Of a DNA stretch of 64,000 bases, positions 25,143 through 34,148 are shown one piece after another. The stretch is from Paenarthrobacter nitroguajacolicus (GTDB taxonomy: Bacteria; Actinomycetota; Actinomycetes; Actinomycetales; Micrococcaceae), in the NCBI RefSeq assembly GCF_007786235.1, contig NZ_VNFK01000009.1, forward strand, positions 62,001 to 126,000, in the 5' to 3' direction. Within the stretch, counting starts at the first letter, position 1. Every line of letters begins with the position of its first letter. Below the pieces are notes generated by a model, which had not been told where the DNA came from, made no database searches, and was given only the letters and a program-made list of their open reading frames with translations. Position numbers and translations under genes: made by a program.

Positions 25143-26059
25143 CAGTGGTGAATGCTTTCCTGGTCGCGGTGGGCGGCTGGTTCTATCTGGAAGGTGGAGT
25201 GCTCGACGCTGATGTCGAAGTGCTGGGCCACGCAGCCCTGCAGGTCCGCCAGGATCGTGGCGGCATGCCCGTCGGTCATGCAGCTGTCCTCCACTGTGAC
25301 GTGGGCGGAGAGTACCGGTGTTCCGGAGGCCACCAGCGTGGCGTGGAGGTCGTGGACGTCGATGACGTGGGGCAGCGCCAGGATGTGCTCGCGAACCTTG
25401 GCCAGGTCCAATCCCTTGGGGGTGGATTCCATGAGCACGTTCACGGTGTCGCGGAGCAGTTTAAGGGTGCGCGGGATGATCAGGACGCCGATGAGTAACG
25501 ACACAAGCGCGTCGGCCTGAAGCCAGCCGGTCACGGCGATGATGATGGCCGCCGCAATGACGGCCACGGACCCGAGGGCGTCATTGAGCACCTCCAGGAA
25601 AGCCGCCTTCATGTTGAAGTTGTGGTTCCGTCCGGAAGCGAGAATAACGAGGCCAATAGCGTTGCCGGCCAGGCCGATGATGCCGAACCAGAGCATCGTG
25701 GACTCCCCGATTTCCGGGGGTTCGAAGAACCGGCGGATGCCTTCAACGATGACAAAGCCGCCGACCGCGAGCAGCAGCGCTGCTTGTCCGGCGGCGGCGA
25801 TGATTTCGGCACGTTTGTAACCCCAGGTGCGCTTCAGGGTGGCTGGTTTCAACGCCAATGATGCGGCGATGAGCGCTATCAGCAGCCCTGCCGAGTCGGT
25901 GAACATGTGGCCGGCGTCTGCCAGCAGCGCCAGGCTGCCGGTCAGTACGGAGCCGATGATCTCGGCGATCATGACCGTGAAGGTGATGGCAAAGACGGTG
26001 ATGAGCTTGCCGCGGCGTGCCGATGCCGCGGCGGCGTGGTCGTGCTTGTGGCCACTCAT
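25142..26059 (-). CDS. cation diffusion facilitator (Zn2+/Cd2+/Co2+ exporter), CzcD/ZitB-like
   Basis: A 305-residue member of the CDF family that exchanges metal for protons across the cytoplasmic membrane. It begins with His-rich HKHDH, has six helices, and carries the metal-site pairs HMFTDSAG (helix II) and FLEVLNDALGS (helix V). A C-terminal cytoplasmic domain ends with HH. The start overlaps the stop of the ArsR gene (ATGA), so expression follows the repressor. The ATG at 26059 is preferred over a longer reading that runs into the ArsR gene. Confidence 0.88.
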   Translation of the reverse strand: MSGHKHDHAAAASARRGKLITVFAITFTVMIAEIIGSVLTGSLALLADAGHMFTDSAGLLIALIAASLALKPATLKRTWGYKRAEIIAAAGQAALLLAVGGFVIVEGIRRFFEPPEIGESTMLWFGIIGLAGNAIGLVILASGRNHNFNMKAAFLEVLNDALGSVAVIAAAIIIAVTGWLQADALVSLLIGVLIIPRTLKLLRDTVNVLMESTPKGLDLAKVREHILALPHVIDVHDLHATLVASGTPVLSAHVTVEDSCMTDGHAATILADLQGCVAQHFDISVEHSTFQIEPAAHRDQESIHH

Positions 26060-26433
26060 GAGCGGACCTCCAGGGTGTCGGGCGAAGCCAGTGAGCCAGA
26101 AGTGGTGTCCTGGACGCAATCGGGTTCGGCGCAGCCGCAGATCGTATCGACTGTCAGGATGGTGCCGAGCAGGTCCTCCAGGGCGTGCGCCAGTTTGGCG
26201 TCGGAAAGTTCGTAGCGGACACGCCTTCCGTCCGGTTCCGCGGCGACCAGTCCGCAGTCACGCAGGCAGCCCAGGTGGTTGGACAGGATCTGGCGGCTGA
26301 CGCCAATGCTGTCGGCCAGATCCGACGGAAACGCCGGTCCGTCTTTGAGCTGCAGCAGGATCGCGGCCCGGGTGGGGTCCGCGAGGGCTTTACCGAAGCG
26401 GGCCAGGACGTCAATCGTGGAAAGTATGCGCAT
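26056..26433 (-). CDS. ArsR/SmtB metal-responsive repressor of the CDF operon
   Basis: A 125-residue winged-helix regulator. CLRDC (Cys56 and Cys60) lies in the DNA-binding helix, and Cys99, Cys101 and Cys106 lie in a Cys-rich tail (ICGCAEPDC). It is paralogous to the ArsR at 38.5-38.9 kb, sharing nearly the same LARFG, SDPTR/ADPTR and PDGRR segments. It resembles CmtR in its use of CLRDC but has more tail cysteines. It heads the CDF-DsbA operon by ATGA overlap. Confidence 0.86.
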   Translation of the reverse strand: MRILSTIDVLARFGKALADPTRAAILLQLKDGPAFPSDLADSIGVSRQILSNHLGCLRDCGLVAAEPDGRRVRYELSDAKLAHALEDLLGTILTVDTICGCAEPDCVQDTTSGSLASPDTLEVRS

Positions 26434-26460
26434 ACCAGCAATGATACAGAAATCGGTGGA

Positions 26461-26476
26461 TTCAGAATATCCTGAA
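26461..26476. promoter_or_regulatory. candidate ArsR operator (5-6-5 inverted repeat)
   Basis: TTCAG and CTGAA flank AATATC, with a palindromic ATAT centre. It lies 28 bases upstream of the ArsR start on the minus strand, where an autorepressor site is expected. The paralogous ArsR gene has a similarly placed TACAT-6-ATGTA site. Confidence 0.5.
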
Positions 26477-26503
26477 CTTATTGGTGGTGCGGGACTGTCT
26501 GGA

Positions 26504-28600
26504 CTAGGCCTGGCCACCGCGGCCCCTTGTGTCGCGTTCCTCAAGTCGGGCGAGCATGGCGTTGTAGGCGTCCAGGTCCGCATCGTTGGTGCGCGCGGCC
26601 GCCCGGTCGCTGCGCCGCGTTTCGCGGGCATCGGAGCGTGACCACATGACGGCCACGCCGATGGCGATCAGCAAGGTCGGGACCTCGCCAATACCCCAGG
26701 TGATGGCGCCGGCCATTTGCTGGTCCTCCAAGGGCGGTGCCCCCCACTCGCGGCCCAGCTCCGTGAACCACTCCGGCTGGATCAGGGTGGTCGAGCCCAT
26801 CAGGGTGACGCCAAAGAACGCGTGGAAGGCCATGGTGGCCAGAAGCAGCAGCAGCCGCAGCGGATACGGTGCCCGGCGCGGGATGGGGTCGGTGCCGATC
26901 ATTGACAGAACGAACAGGTAGCCGGTGATCACGAAATGGACTGTCATGAGTTCGTGCCCGGCGTGTTCCCTGAGGGCAAATCCGAAAGCATCGGAGTAGT
27001 AGAACAGGACGATGGAACCGGCGAAATTGGCGGCAACGAAAAGGGGATGCGTCACGATGGCGGCCACCCTTGAATGAACCAGCGCCATGATCCACTCGCG
27101 TGGTCCACGGGAACCGTCAGTCCGCGGCTTGAGCGCCCTGAGCGCCAGCGTGACCGGGGCTCCGAGGACGAGGAACACCGGCACGACCATGGTCAGGGCC
27201 ATGTGATCGAGCATGTGGGCACTGAAAAGTATCCGCCCGTACACTGACGGGCCGCCGGAAGTGAAAAACACCAGCGCCGCCAACCCAACGAGCCAGGCCA
27301 CGCTGCGTATCCACGGCCAACTGTCCCCGCGGCGGCGCAGACGCTGCGCCGCCCGCAGATACAGGTAGGCGGCGAAGAGGGCGAAGGCGATCCACAGCCA
27401 GTCCGGTCGCCACATGGTGAACCAGCGCTCGGGGGTCAGTTCCGGTGGCAGGAGGTATCCGGTGAGAACCTCCGCGGGGGTCAAGGCGGGACGGATGTCC
27501 TCCCCGGCTGGTGTCGGTGTGCGGCTCAGCGCAGCGGCCAGGCCGCTGACGGCACCCATGATCAGCAACTCGACCACGATGAAGCGCCACAGCAGCACGG
27601 TGGCCTGCCCGTTCCCGGACTTCACGCTCAAGGCTGGAATCAGCCGCTTCCGGTGCAGGAATCCGATGGCTCCCAAGGCAATGGCGGCCACCGTTTTTGC
27701 CATGAGCAGGATGCCGTACGGAGAGGCCAGACCTGCGGGGATCTCGATGCGGATCGTGGCATTGATGATGCCCGAGGCGACCACGAGGACAAAGGCAAAA
27801 CCTGCCAGGGTGGAGAACCGCCCGAGGACTGCCGCGGTGTCTTTGCCCAAGGCTGTCCCGGCAACGCCCAAGGCAATGAGCCCACCGAACCACAGGCACA
27901 CTCCGACCAGGTGCAGGCCCAGGGAGTTGATGGCCTGTTCGTGGTCGCTTCCACCAGCCGCGTGGCCGATCAGCATCACCGGCAACAGGCCTGACAGGGC
28001 CAGCAACGCGGCGGCGCCCAGGCCTGCGCTGGATCGGACACCGAAGGTCAGGGTGGCAACGACCGAGGAGATGATGACGACCCACAGCCAGGCCGCCCCG
28101 TTGGGAAGCTCCGTAATGTAGGAGGTCAGTTGCGCGGCGAATTCGGGGCTGCCCGAGACGGGCACGCCGGCGATGTCGGAGAAGCTGAACACCAATACTG
28201 CCAGGGCCGAAAGGGTCCACGTCAGGCTCGCCACCGAGGCCAGCACCATGATCCGGCTGAACGCCGGGTGCTCATCGGCGGCAGCGATTTGCGCCGCCGT
28301 CACCGCGGACCCGGCCCGTCCCGCATTTTTTCGGCCCCGCAGGACCGGCGGCACGATGAACGCCGCAAAAACCAGCGCACCGATGGTCGCCGCGGCCGCT
28401 ATGTTCTGCAGGGTCTGGGCGACGCCATAACCCCACCGGACCAAAGCGCCAGGATCGCGGGTCTCGGCAGGCAGGGTTCCCCTGCCATACGCTGTGGCCA
28501 CCAGCACAACGACCACGGCGATCACACCGGCCACAGCGAACCAGCGCAGTTTCGGCGATACGGCCGTGCTGCCGCCGGCAGCGGGGGCTTTCAAAGCCAC
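26504..28600 (-). CDS. CopD-CtaG fusion: copper uptake/cytochrome oxidase assembly membrane protein
   Basis: A 698-residue membrane protein of two domains. The N-terminal part (about residues 1-330) is CopD-like with eight or so helices. The C-terminal part (about 390-660) is a caa3-type CtaG domain with the copper-ligand-like pairs SAHMLDHMALTM and HAGHELMTVH and a final FHAFFGV. CopD moves copper across the membrane and CtaG delivers copper to cytochrome oxidase; the fused form is known in actinobacteria. It is divergent from the ArsR-CtaG-ResB operon, so promoter control may be shared. Confidence 0.87.
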   Translation of the reverse strand: MALKAPAAGGSTAVSPKLRWFAVAGVIAVVVVLVATAYGRGTLPAETRDPGALVRWGYGVAQTLQNIAAAATIGALVFAAFIVPPVLRGRKNAGRAGSAVTAAQIAAADEHPAFSRIMVLASVASLTWTLSALAVLVFSFSDIAGVPVSGSPEFAAQLTSYITELPNGAAWLWVVIISSVVATLTFGVRSSAGLGAAALLALSGLLPVMLIGHAAGGSDHEQAINSLGLHLVGVCLWFGGLIALGVAGTALGKDTAAVLGRFSTLAGFAFVLVVASGIINATIRIEIPAGLASPYGILLMAKTVAAIALGAIGFLHRKRLIPALSVKSGNGQATVLLWRFIVVELLIMGAVSGLAAALSRTPTPAGEDIRPALTPAEVLTGYLLPPELTPERWFTMWRPDWLWIAFALFAAYLYLRAAQRLRRRGDSWPWIRSVAWLVGLAALVFFTSGGPSVYGRILFSAHMLDHMALTMVVPVFLVLGAPVTLALRALKPRTDGSRGPREWIMALVHSRVAAIVTHPLFVAANFAGSIVLFYYSDAFGFALREHAGHELMTVHFVITGYLFVLSMIGTDPIPRRAPYPLRLLLLLATMAFHAFFGVTLMGSTTLIQPEWFTELGREWGAPPLEDQQMAGAITWGIGEVPTLLIAIGVAVMWSRSDARETRRSDRAAARTNDADLDAYNAMLARLEERDTRGRGGQA

Positions 28601-28684
28601 AATGGTTCCTTAACACAGGTCCGGACCTGACTCCTCCAAGGCTTCGGGGGCAGGCAGCGCCGGTGCATTCCAGCGCCATTCAAG

Positions 28685-28712
28685 ATTATCTGTAGAGTTG
28701 TTCAGACGTTAA
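28685..28712 (-). promoter_or_regulatory. candidate promoter of the CopD-CtaG fusion gene
   Basis: On the minus strand TTAACG and GATAAT are separated by 16 bases, and GATAAT lies about 85 bases before the start. An 18-base imperfect repeat (TCTG...CAGA) overlaps the spacer. Tentative. Confidence 0.35.
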
Positions 28713-28777
28713 TCGGTGGATGCCCCCGAGCCCCGCCAGGGTCTCCCGAGGCGCCCACACTGGCACGCCACAAGGCA

Positions 28778-28790
28778 AATGCGACGCATT
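28778..28790. promoter_or_regulatory. candidate ArsR operator (AATGCG-A-CGCATT)
   Basis: A 13-base palindrome with 6-base perfect arms and a one-base centre lies 24 bases upstream of the ArsR ATG at 28815 and about 180 bases upstream of the CopD-CtaG start. It could repress both divergent genes. Confidence 0.5.
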
Positions 28791-28814
28791 AGCAAGTAAA
28801 GGTAGTCTTGATGA

Positions 28815-29240
28815 ATGACCGGAACAGCACAGGCACTGCCGACATCGCCCGGCCAGCCGGGCAGCGAATGCGCCATTCGTTTGGTCGACGCCGAGAAGGT
28901 GGAGGCCGTCAGGTCACGGATGCCCGCCGAGTCGGACGTGACGGATCTCGCGGTGATCTTCGGGCTGCTCTCGGACCCGGGACGGGTAAGGATCCTCATC
29001 GCCCTGCTCGAAGGGGAGATGTGCGTGTGCGATCTAGCCGCCACCACGGGGCTGAGCGAATCCGGCGTCTCCCATGCGCTGCGGCTGCTGCGCGGCCCGC
29101 GCGTGGTGCAGGTCCGTCGTGCCGGACGGATGGCCTATTACTCACTGGCCGACTCCCACGTGCGCATGCTGCTGGATCTGGGCCTCACGCACGTCGGACA
29201 CGCCGGACAGGACCGACTGACAATGGTCAGCAACAACTAA
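28815..29240 (+). CDS. ArsR/SmtB metal sensor with both Cys-type (alpha3) and His/Asp-type (alpha5) sites
   Basis: A 141-residue repressor. MCVCDLA holds Cys70 and Cys72, the alpha3 pair of CadC and ArsR-type sensors, and Cys19 near the N-terminus could complete that site. Asp113, His115, His126 and His129 at the C-terminus match the alpha5 Zn site of SmtB/CzrA. Whether one or both sites sense metal cannot be read from sequence. It is the first gene of ArsR-CtaG-ResB-SURF1, and a palindrome lies just upstream. Another ATG lies four bases before the chosen start but in a different frame. Confidence 0.85.
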   Translation: MTGTAQALPTSPGQPGSECAIRLVDAEKVEAVRSRMPAESDVTDLAVIFGLLSDPGRVRILIALLEGEMCVCDLAATTGLSESGVSHALRLLRGPRVVQVRRAGRMAYYSLADSHVRMLLDLGLTHVGHAGQDRLTMVSNN

Positions 29241-29285
29241 CACCGGCCCCTGGCTTAACCGTCTCGGCCGGACGGCGGTACTGAC

Positions 29286-30254
29286 ATGGGCGACCCTGGA
29301 GTCGAGGGCCCGGTCTGGCTTCCCTCGCTGCCACCGTCATTGGGCGAGTACCTTGCACCGAACCTCCAGCCTGTTCCGCTGATCCCGGCCTTGACGCTGC
29401 TCGCGGCGGTTCTGTACCTCGCCGGCGCGATCAGCCTTTGGCGGCAGGGCCGGCACTGGTCTCCGGTGCGCACAGCTTCCTTCTTGTTCGGCTGCCTGGC
29501 CATCATTGTCGTCATGGGAGCGGGCATCGAAGGTTACGGCCTCCGGATGTTCTCCATTTTCATGTTCCAGCAGCTGACCCTGATGATGGCCGTCCCACCG
29601 TTGCTTGTCATAGGATCCCCCGGCACGTTGCTGCTACGGGCCACCCCGCACGGCCGGTTCGGCCGGCCGGTCCTCAAAGTTGCCATTTGGGGCCTGCGCT
29701 CCCGCTGGGGACGGCTGGCCATCCATCCGGCTTTCATGGTGCCGCTGTTCCTGCTGAGCTTCTATGGGGTCTACTTCTCCGGGCTCGCGGACCTGCTGCT
29801 ACCAAACTGGTACGGGCACCTCGGGCTGGAACTGCTGTTCCTAGCCGCCGGCATCCTGTTCACGGTCCCGCTGATTTCCGCGGATCCGCTGCCGACCCGG
29901 CAAACACACTTCGGCCGGATGCTGGACATTTTCGCGGAGATGCCCTTGCACGCCTTCTTCGGGGTTGTCATCATGATGGCCACTGCCCCAATGGTGCAGT
30001 TCTTCGCCACGCCGCCGGAAAGCTGGAACGTGGACCCGATGGCTGACCAAGGCCTGGCCGGAGGATTGGCATGGTCCTATGGAGAACTGCCGGGCGTGCT
30101 GCTGCTGATGTTCATCCTGGTGCGGTGGCAGCGGGACGAGGCCCGGGGGTGGGCCAAAGCGGACCGGACGGCAGCCGTGGCAGGGGACCCGGACCTGGAC
30201 GCCTACAACGAATACCTGCGCCAACTGGCCAACCGTCCGGTGCGCCGCCGATGA
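29286..30254 (+). CDS. ctaG: CtaG-family cytochrome c oxidase assembly protein, His-depleted paralogue
   Basis: A 322-residue membrane protein of the caa3-type CtaG family, with about seven helices and the conserved SADPLPTR and HAFFGV segments. The position that holds a His pair in the fusion protein (SAHMLDH) reads FSIFMFQQ here, and the second pair (HAGHELMTVH) reads WYGHLGLELL with only one His. The copper-binding ability may therefore be altered. It lies 45 bases after the ArsR gene and its stop overlaps the ResB start by four bases. Confidence 0.85.
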   Translation: MGDPGVEGPVWLPSLPPSLGEYLAPNLQPVPLIPALTLLAAVLYLAGAISLWRQGRHWSPVRTASFLFGCLAIIVVMGAGIEGYGLRMFSIFMFQQLTLMMAVPPLLVIGSPGTLLLRATPHGRFGRPVLKVAIWGLRSRWGRLAIHPAFMVPLFLLSFYGVYFSGLADLLLPNWYGHLGLELLFLAAGILFTVPLISADPLPTRQTHFGRMLDIFAEMPLHAFFGVVIMMATAPMVQFFATPPESWNVDPMADQGLAGGLAWSYGELPGVLLLMFILVRWQRDEARGWAKADRTAAVAGDPDLDAYNEYLRQLANRPVRRR

Positions 30255-31882
30255 CAAAGCATCCCACTCCCGCACCGGCCCGCACCGATGAGAACACACC
30301 CCCCACTCCGCCCCCTCTGGGAGCCGTTGGCATGCTGCGCTGGGCCTGGCGCCAGCTGACCAGCATGCGCACAGCGCTGTTCCTGCTGCTGCTGCTGGCC
30401 ATCGCCGCAGTACCGGGATCACTCTTTCCACAGCGTCCAGCCAACCCCTCGATCGTCACCCAATACATCAAGAACCGCCCGGATTACGGCCCGGTCCTGG
30501 ATGCGCTGCAGCTCTTCGATGTCTATTCCTCGGCCTGGTTCTCGGCCATCTACATCCTGCTGTTCATCTCCCTGATCGGCTGTGTCGTTCCGAGGGCCCG
30601 CGCCCACTACAAAGCCATGCGTTCGCACCCCCCGCGTACCCCGAAGCGGCTCTCCCGGCTGCCGGAGTACGGAACCCTGGAGCTGCCGGCGGACGCCGGT
30701 ATCCCCGCTGCGACCGCCATTGCGGACGCAGCCGCTGTGCTGAAGAAGCGCGGTTACCGGGTCCAGGTCAGGGACGAGGAAAAAGCACTGCCGTCCCTGG
30801 GTGCAGAGCGCGGCTTCCTGAAGGAAGCCGGCAACCTGGTGTTCCACACCTCGCTGATCGGCGTCCTCATCTGTTTGGCCATTGGCGGACTGTTCGGGTT
30901 TCGGGGACAGAAGATCCTGATCGAAGGCGACACCTTCGTCAACACGCTCGTGGGCTATGACAACTTCGCGCCGGGAACCAACTTCCAGTCCTCGTGGTTG
31001 GAGCCGTTTACGATCACGTTGGACACGTTCGCGGTCCGTTTCGACAGGGAGTCCAGCAGACAGTTCGGCCAGCCCATCGATTTCACCGCCCAGCTGAGAA
31101 CCCGGGATGCAGCCGACGCGGCCCAGGAACCCCGGACGCTGAAGGTCAATGACCCTGTCTACTTCGGGGAGGTGGGCGTCTTTTTGGTCGGCAACGGCTA
31201 CGCCCCGGTCATCACGGTCCGGGACGGCAACGGCGAGACGGCCTTCAGTGGCCCGGTCGTGGCCATCCCGAACGACGGGGTCTACACATCAACGGTCGTC
31301 GTCAAGGTTCCGGATGCCCGCCCGGCGCAACTGGGTTTCGTGGGATTCTTTCTGCCCTCCGCCATCAAGAACGATGAAGGGGTCGCCTACAGCTTCGACC
31401 CGGATCCACTGAACCCCCAACTGAACCTGAACTCCTACTACGGGGACCTGGGCCTGGACACCGGGGTGCCGCAGAACGTCTACAACCTGGACGTGAAGGG
31501 ATTGACCCAGCTCAACGGGCGGGAACTGCCCGCCAAAGGCATCACACTGGCTCCCGGTGGCACGTACACGCTGCCCGAGGGCAAGGGAAGCATCAGCTTC
31601 GACGGCCTCAAACGCTACATCGGTGTGGACATCCGCAGCACTCCCGGGCAGACCGGCGTTCTGGTCTTCTCGTTGATGGCCGTCGCGGGCCTGATGGCCT
31701 CGCTGTACGTGAACCGCCGCAGGGTCTGGGTCCGTGCCGGTACCCACGACGACGGACGGACGATGGTCGAATTCGGTCTTCTGGCCCGCGGCGAAGATCA
31801 CCGCCTGGCCGCCGAAGCGACGACCATCCGCGAACTGCTGGTCGGGCAGTGGCAGCTTCAGGAGGAATCCCGTGGCGTATAG
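30251..31882 (+). CDS. resB: ResB-like cytochrome c biogenesis protein
   Basis: A 543-residue protein of system II cytochrome c maturation, which acts with ResC to bring haem to apocytochrome outside the membrane. Helices lie near residues 36-56, 87-107 and 200-220, with a large extracytoplasmic domain and a last helix at about 475-495. An N-terminal Pro-rich cytoplasmic tail precedes them. The ATG overlapping the ctaG stop is the start; the longer open frame upstream is a shadow of ctaG. No resC/ccsA gene lies in the window. The stop overlaps the start of the SURF1 gene. Confidence 0.88.
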   Translation: MTKHPTPAPARTDENTPPTPPPLGAVGMLRWAWRQLTSMRTALFLLLLLAIAAVPGSLFPQRPANPSIVTQYIKNRPDYGPVLDALQLFDVYSSAWFSAIYILLFISLIGCVVPRARAHYKAMRSHPPRTPKRLSRLPEYGTLELPADAGIPAATAIADAAAVLKKRGYRVQVRDEEKALPSLGAERGFLKEAGNLVFHTSLIGVLICLAIGGLFGFRGQKILIEGDTFVNTLVGYDNFAPGTNFQSSWLEPFTITLDTFAVRFDRESSRQFGQPIDFTAQLRTRDAADAAQEPRTLKVNDPVYFGEVGVFLVGNGYAPVITVRDGNGETAFSGPVVAIPNDGVYTSTVVVKVPDARPAQLGFVGFFLPSAIKNDEGVAYSFDPDPLNPQLNLNSYYGDLGLDTGVPQNVYNLDVKGLTQLNGRELPAKGITLAPGGTYTLPEGKGSISFDGLKRYIGVDIRSTPGQTGVLVFSLMAVAGLMASLYVNRRRVWVRAGTHDDGRTMVEFGLLARGEDHRLAAEATTIRELLVGQWQLQEESRGV

Positions 31883-32729
31883 GTTCCTTCTGTCGTGGCG
31901 TTGGGCCGGTTTCCTGATGGGGGCAGTACTCTTCGCCGCAGCCTGTATTGGACTGGGGAACTGGCAGATGGATCGTCGGAACCAGGCCGTGACCGAGATC
32001 CGCAGGGTCCAGGAGAACTACGACAAACCTCCCATGCCGTTCAAGGACGCCCGTACATACTTCGACGTCGCTGACCCCGATGCGAAGTGGACCACGGTAT
32101 CTGTGACCGGCCGTTACCTTGCGCAGGACCAGAGAATCGTCAGGAACCGGCCCAACAATTCCGCCGCCGGATACGAAGTGCTGGTCCCGTTCCGGTTAAG
32201 CTCCGGTGAGACGATCGCGATCAACAGAGGATGGCTGCCGATAGGCAACGACCGGCCCGGATACCCCGACGCCGTGCCCGGCCCGCCGACCGGAGAGATT
32301 TCGGCGGTCGTCCGGATCAAGCCGTCCGAACCCGATCTTGGCCGTGACGCGCCCGTGGGCCAGCTGGCCAGCATTGACCTGTCCAATTACGGGAGGCAAC
32401 TGGATTACCCGCTCATGACGGGCAGCTACGGGGTGATGGCCTCGGAGTCCCCACCACCGTCCGTGGCCCCCCAGCAGCTCGCGGCTCCGGCCGTCAAGGA
32501 AGGGTCGAACCTGTCCTATGCCCTGCAGTGGATCACCTTCGGAATTATGGCGTTCGTCGGCTTCGGATACATGGCACGGCAACAGGCTCGGATCGGGCGC
32601 GAGGAACGCGACATGCCGGACGACACGGCGGACCCGGCTGAAGCCGTACAGCAGCCCCGACCACCGTCCCGGCTCAAGCGCTCCGGCTCCGAAGAAGAAG
32701 ATGCTCTTCTGGACTCCATGGGACTCTAA
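31872..32729 (+). CDS. SURF1-family oxidase assembly protein
   Basis: A 285-residue protein with two membrane helices (about residues 10-30 and 215-235) enclosing a large extracytoplasmic domain, the SURF1 layout. Diagnostic segments are GNWQMDRR, a central RNRPNNSAAGYEVLVPF and INRGWLP. SURF1 assists haem insertion into cytochrome c oxidase. A GTG start at 31872 has a GGAGGAA ribosome binding site and overlaps the end of ResB by 11 bases. The last 55 residues are a charged Pro-rich tail. Confidence 0.88.
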   Translation: MAYRFLLSWRWAGFLMGAVLFAAACIGLGNWQMDRRNQAVTEIRRVQENYDKPPMPFKDARTYFDVADPDAKWTTVSVTGRYLAQDQRIVRNRPNNSAAGYEVLVPFRLSSGETIAINRGWLPIGNDRPGYPDAVPGPPTGEISAVVRIKPSEPDLGRDAPVGQLASIDLSNYGRQLDYPLMTGSYGVMASESPPPSVAPQQLAAPAVKEGSNLSYALQWITFGIMAFVGFGYMARQQARIGREERDMPDDTADPAEAVQQPRPPSRLKRSGSEEEDALLDSMGL

Positions 32730-32885
32730 CCCGTTCGGCCATGGGCCCCAGCGGCTGGTGTCCGGGCCTATCCGCTGCCGCAAAAAGGAAGCGCGTCCTG
32801 CGAGGAAACCTCTCGATCCTGCGGCTGGGTCCGAATTGCTCTCCGGAACCGGGGCAGTCGACACGCGGGATCCGTGGGCGGCACG

Positions 32886-32910
32886 CCCCGGGGCCGGAAC
32901 CATCCCGGGG
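32886..32910. terminator. strong hairpin after SURF1
   Basis: A perfect 7-base stem CCCCGGG/CCCGGGG with an 11-base loop lies about 160 bases after the SURF1 stop, before the riboswitch region. No T-tract follows. It may end the ArsR-CtaG-ResB-SURF1 transcript. Confidence 0.35.
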
Positions 32911-33104
32911 TGGGGTTCGTTGATGCCAATAGCTGCTCACCTGAAGATATGCCCAGATGATTGTTTGGCCTGGGCTGTCAGAAGCACTGTCGGGCCGGAT
33001 GACGGCGCCCGCCGCTGCTCGCCGTGTCACGAAATTGTAACGATGACTCTTTGCGGCTACTATTAGTTCAGGTTTTTCTGTACTAAAACCCTTGATGCCG
33101 CACG

Positions 33105-33289
33105 CTCAGCCCCGCCGGTGGCATCAAACGACTATCCCTTTTCACGGCGGGGGTGGAGGACCCAGAATCGGCAGCCAGCCTGCCTTGGGGTGAAGCCGCG
33201 ACGTCGGTGGTCAGGTGGCCGCCGGGGTGCGGCCGGGCATTTTCCTTGGCCCGAACCCGACAGCTAACTTCGCAGGCGAACCGAAAGGA
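33105..33289 (+). promoter_or_regulatory. cyclic di-AMP riboswitch (ydaO/yuaA class)
   Basis: The leader of the M23 peptidase gene contains the conserved ydaO blocks in order: GGAGGACCCA, CTTGGGGTGAA, a GGCCGGGCATTTTCC arm, CCCGACAGCTAAC, CGCAGGCGAACC and a final GAAAGGA. Long GC-rich pairing arms (CCCCGCCG and CGGCGGGG) enclose the 5' part. In actinobacteria this class sits before genes for wall-lytic and wall-remodelling enzymes and is switched off by c-di-AMP. The end points are approximate. Confidence 0.85.
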
Positions 33290-33295
33290 TCCCCC

Positions 33296-34117
33296 TTGAC
33301 TTCCTCATCCCCCCATGGCCGGCGCCGAAAACCGGCCTCCGGTCTCTTGTCCCGTACGGCCGCCCCGACGACTCCCCGCGCTACACCGCAGCACCGGGGC
33401 ATGCCGGCTGCCGGGCCGGGCCGGGGTCGGCGCAAACAGGTTACGGCTGCCGCCACGCTGAGCGTCGCCGCGATGTTGACCGCCGCACTCACCGCAGCCC
33501 ATGCCGGCCCGGCCCCCACCGGCACCGGCCCGGCCGTGCAAGCCGCAGCGACAACAGCTACCGTCGCACCGGTTCAGGCCTCCGCCGGGGCGTCCATCAG
33601 CTATGAACGGCCGGCTGTCACCACCGAGCAGGCGCCGTTGCCCGTGCAGGCCAAGACCCAGGTTGCCGCCTCGGGCGCGGCGGCTCCGAAGGTTGCTGCT
33701 GCCGCGGCTGCTGCACCCGCTGCTGCCTCTAGCCGGCTCGGCGCGCCGCTGGCCAACATGTCGGTCACTTCGCCGTTCGGTATCCGCTCCAGCCCGATCA
33801 GCGGCTCCGGGGAACTGCACACCGGGCTGGATCTCGTGGCCGCGTGCCAGACCGCGGTGTTCGCCGCCGGAGCTGGAACGGTCGTGGAGGCCGGTTGGTC
33901 TCCCTATGGTGGCGGAAACAGGATTGTGGTGGACCACGGTAACGGTTTGAAGAGTACTTATAACCATCTGGCGTCCATCGAAACCTCCGTCGGGGCGACC
34001 GTGGCCGCCGGCCAGCGGCTTGCCGCGGCCGGGACCACCGGAGCCTCCACGGGCTGCCACCTGCATTTCGAGGTGCTCCTGAACGGTCAGACTGTGAACC
34101 CGCAGGGCTGGATGTGA
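33296..34117 (+). CDS. secreted M23-family peptidase under a c-di-AMP riboswitch
   Basis: A 273-residue wall hydrolase. A basic N-terminus and one hydrophobic segment (about residues 45-70) form an export signal, followed by an Ala-rich linker. The lysostaphin-type peptidase domain at residues about 150-270 has the zinc-binding HTGLD (H-x-x-x-D) and HLHFE motifs. Translation starts at TTG 33296, because AAAGGA lies six bases before it; longer upstream starts would lie inside the riboswitch. Release of c-di-AMP should permit expression. Confidence 0.85.
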   Translation: MTSSSPHGRRRKPASGLLSRTAAPTTPRATPQHRGMPAAGPGRGRRKQVTAAATLSVAAMLTAALTAAHAGPAPTGTGPAVQAAATTATVAPVQASAGASISYERPAVTTEQAPLPVQAKTQVAASGAAAPKVAAAAAAAPAAASSRLGAPLANMSVTSPFGIRSSPISGSGELHTGLDLVAACQTAVFAAGAGTVVEAGWSPYGGGNRIVVDHGNGLKSTYNHLASIETSVGATVAAGQRLAAAGTTGASTGCHLHFEVLLNGQTVNPQGWM

Positions 34118-34148
34118 CCCGGAGGGCGGCACCTCACCTCGGGGGCGG

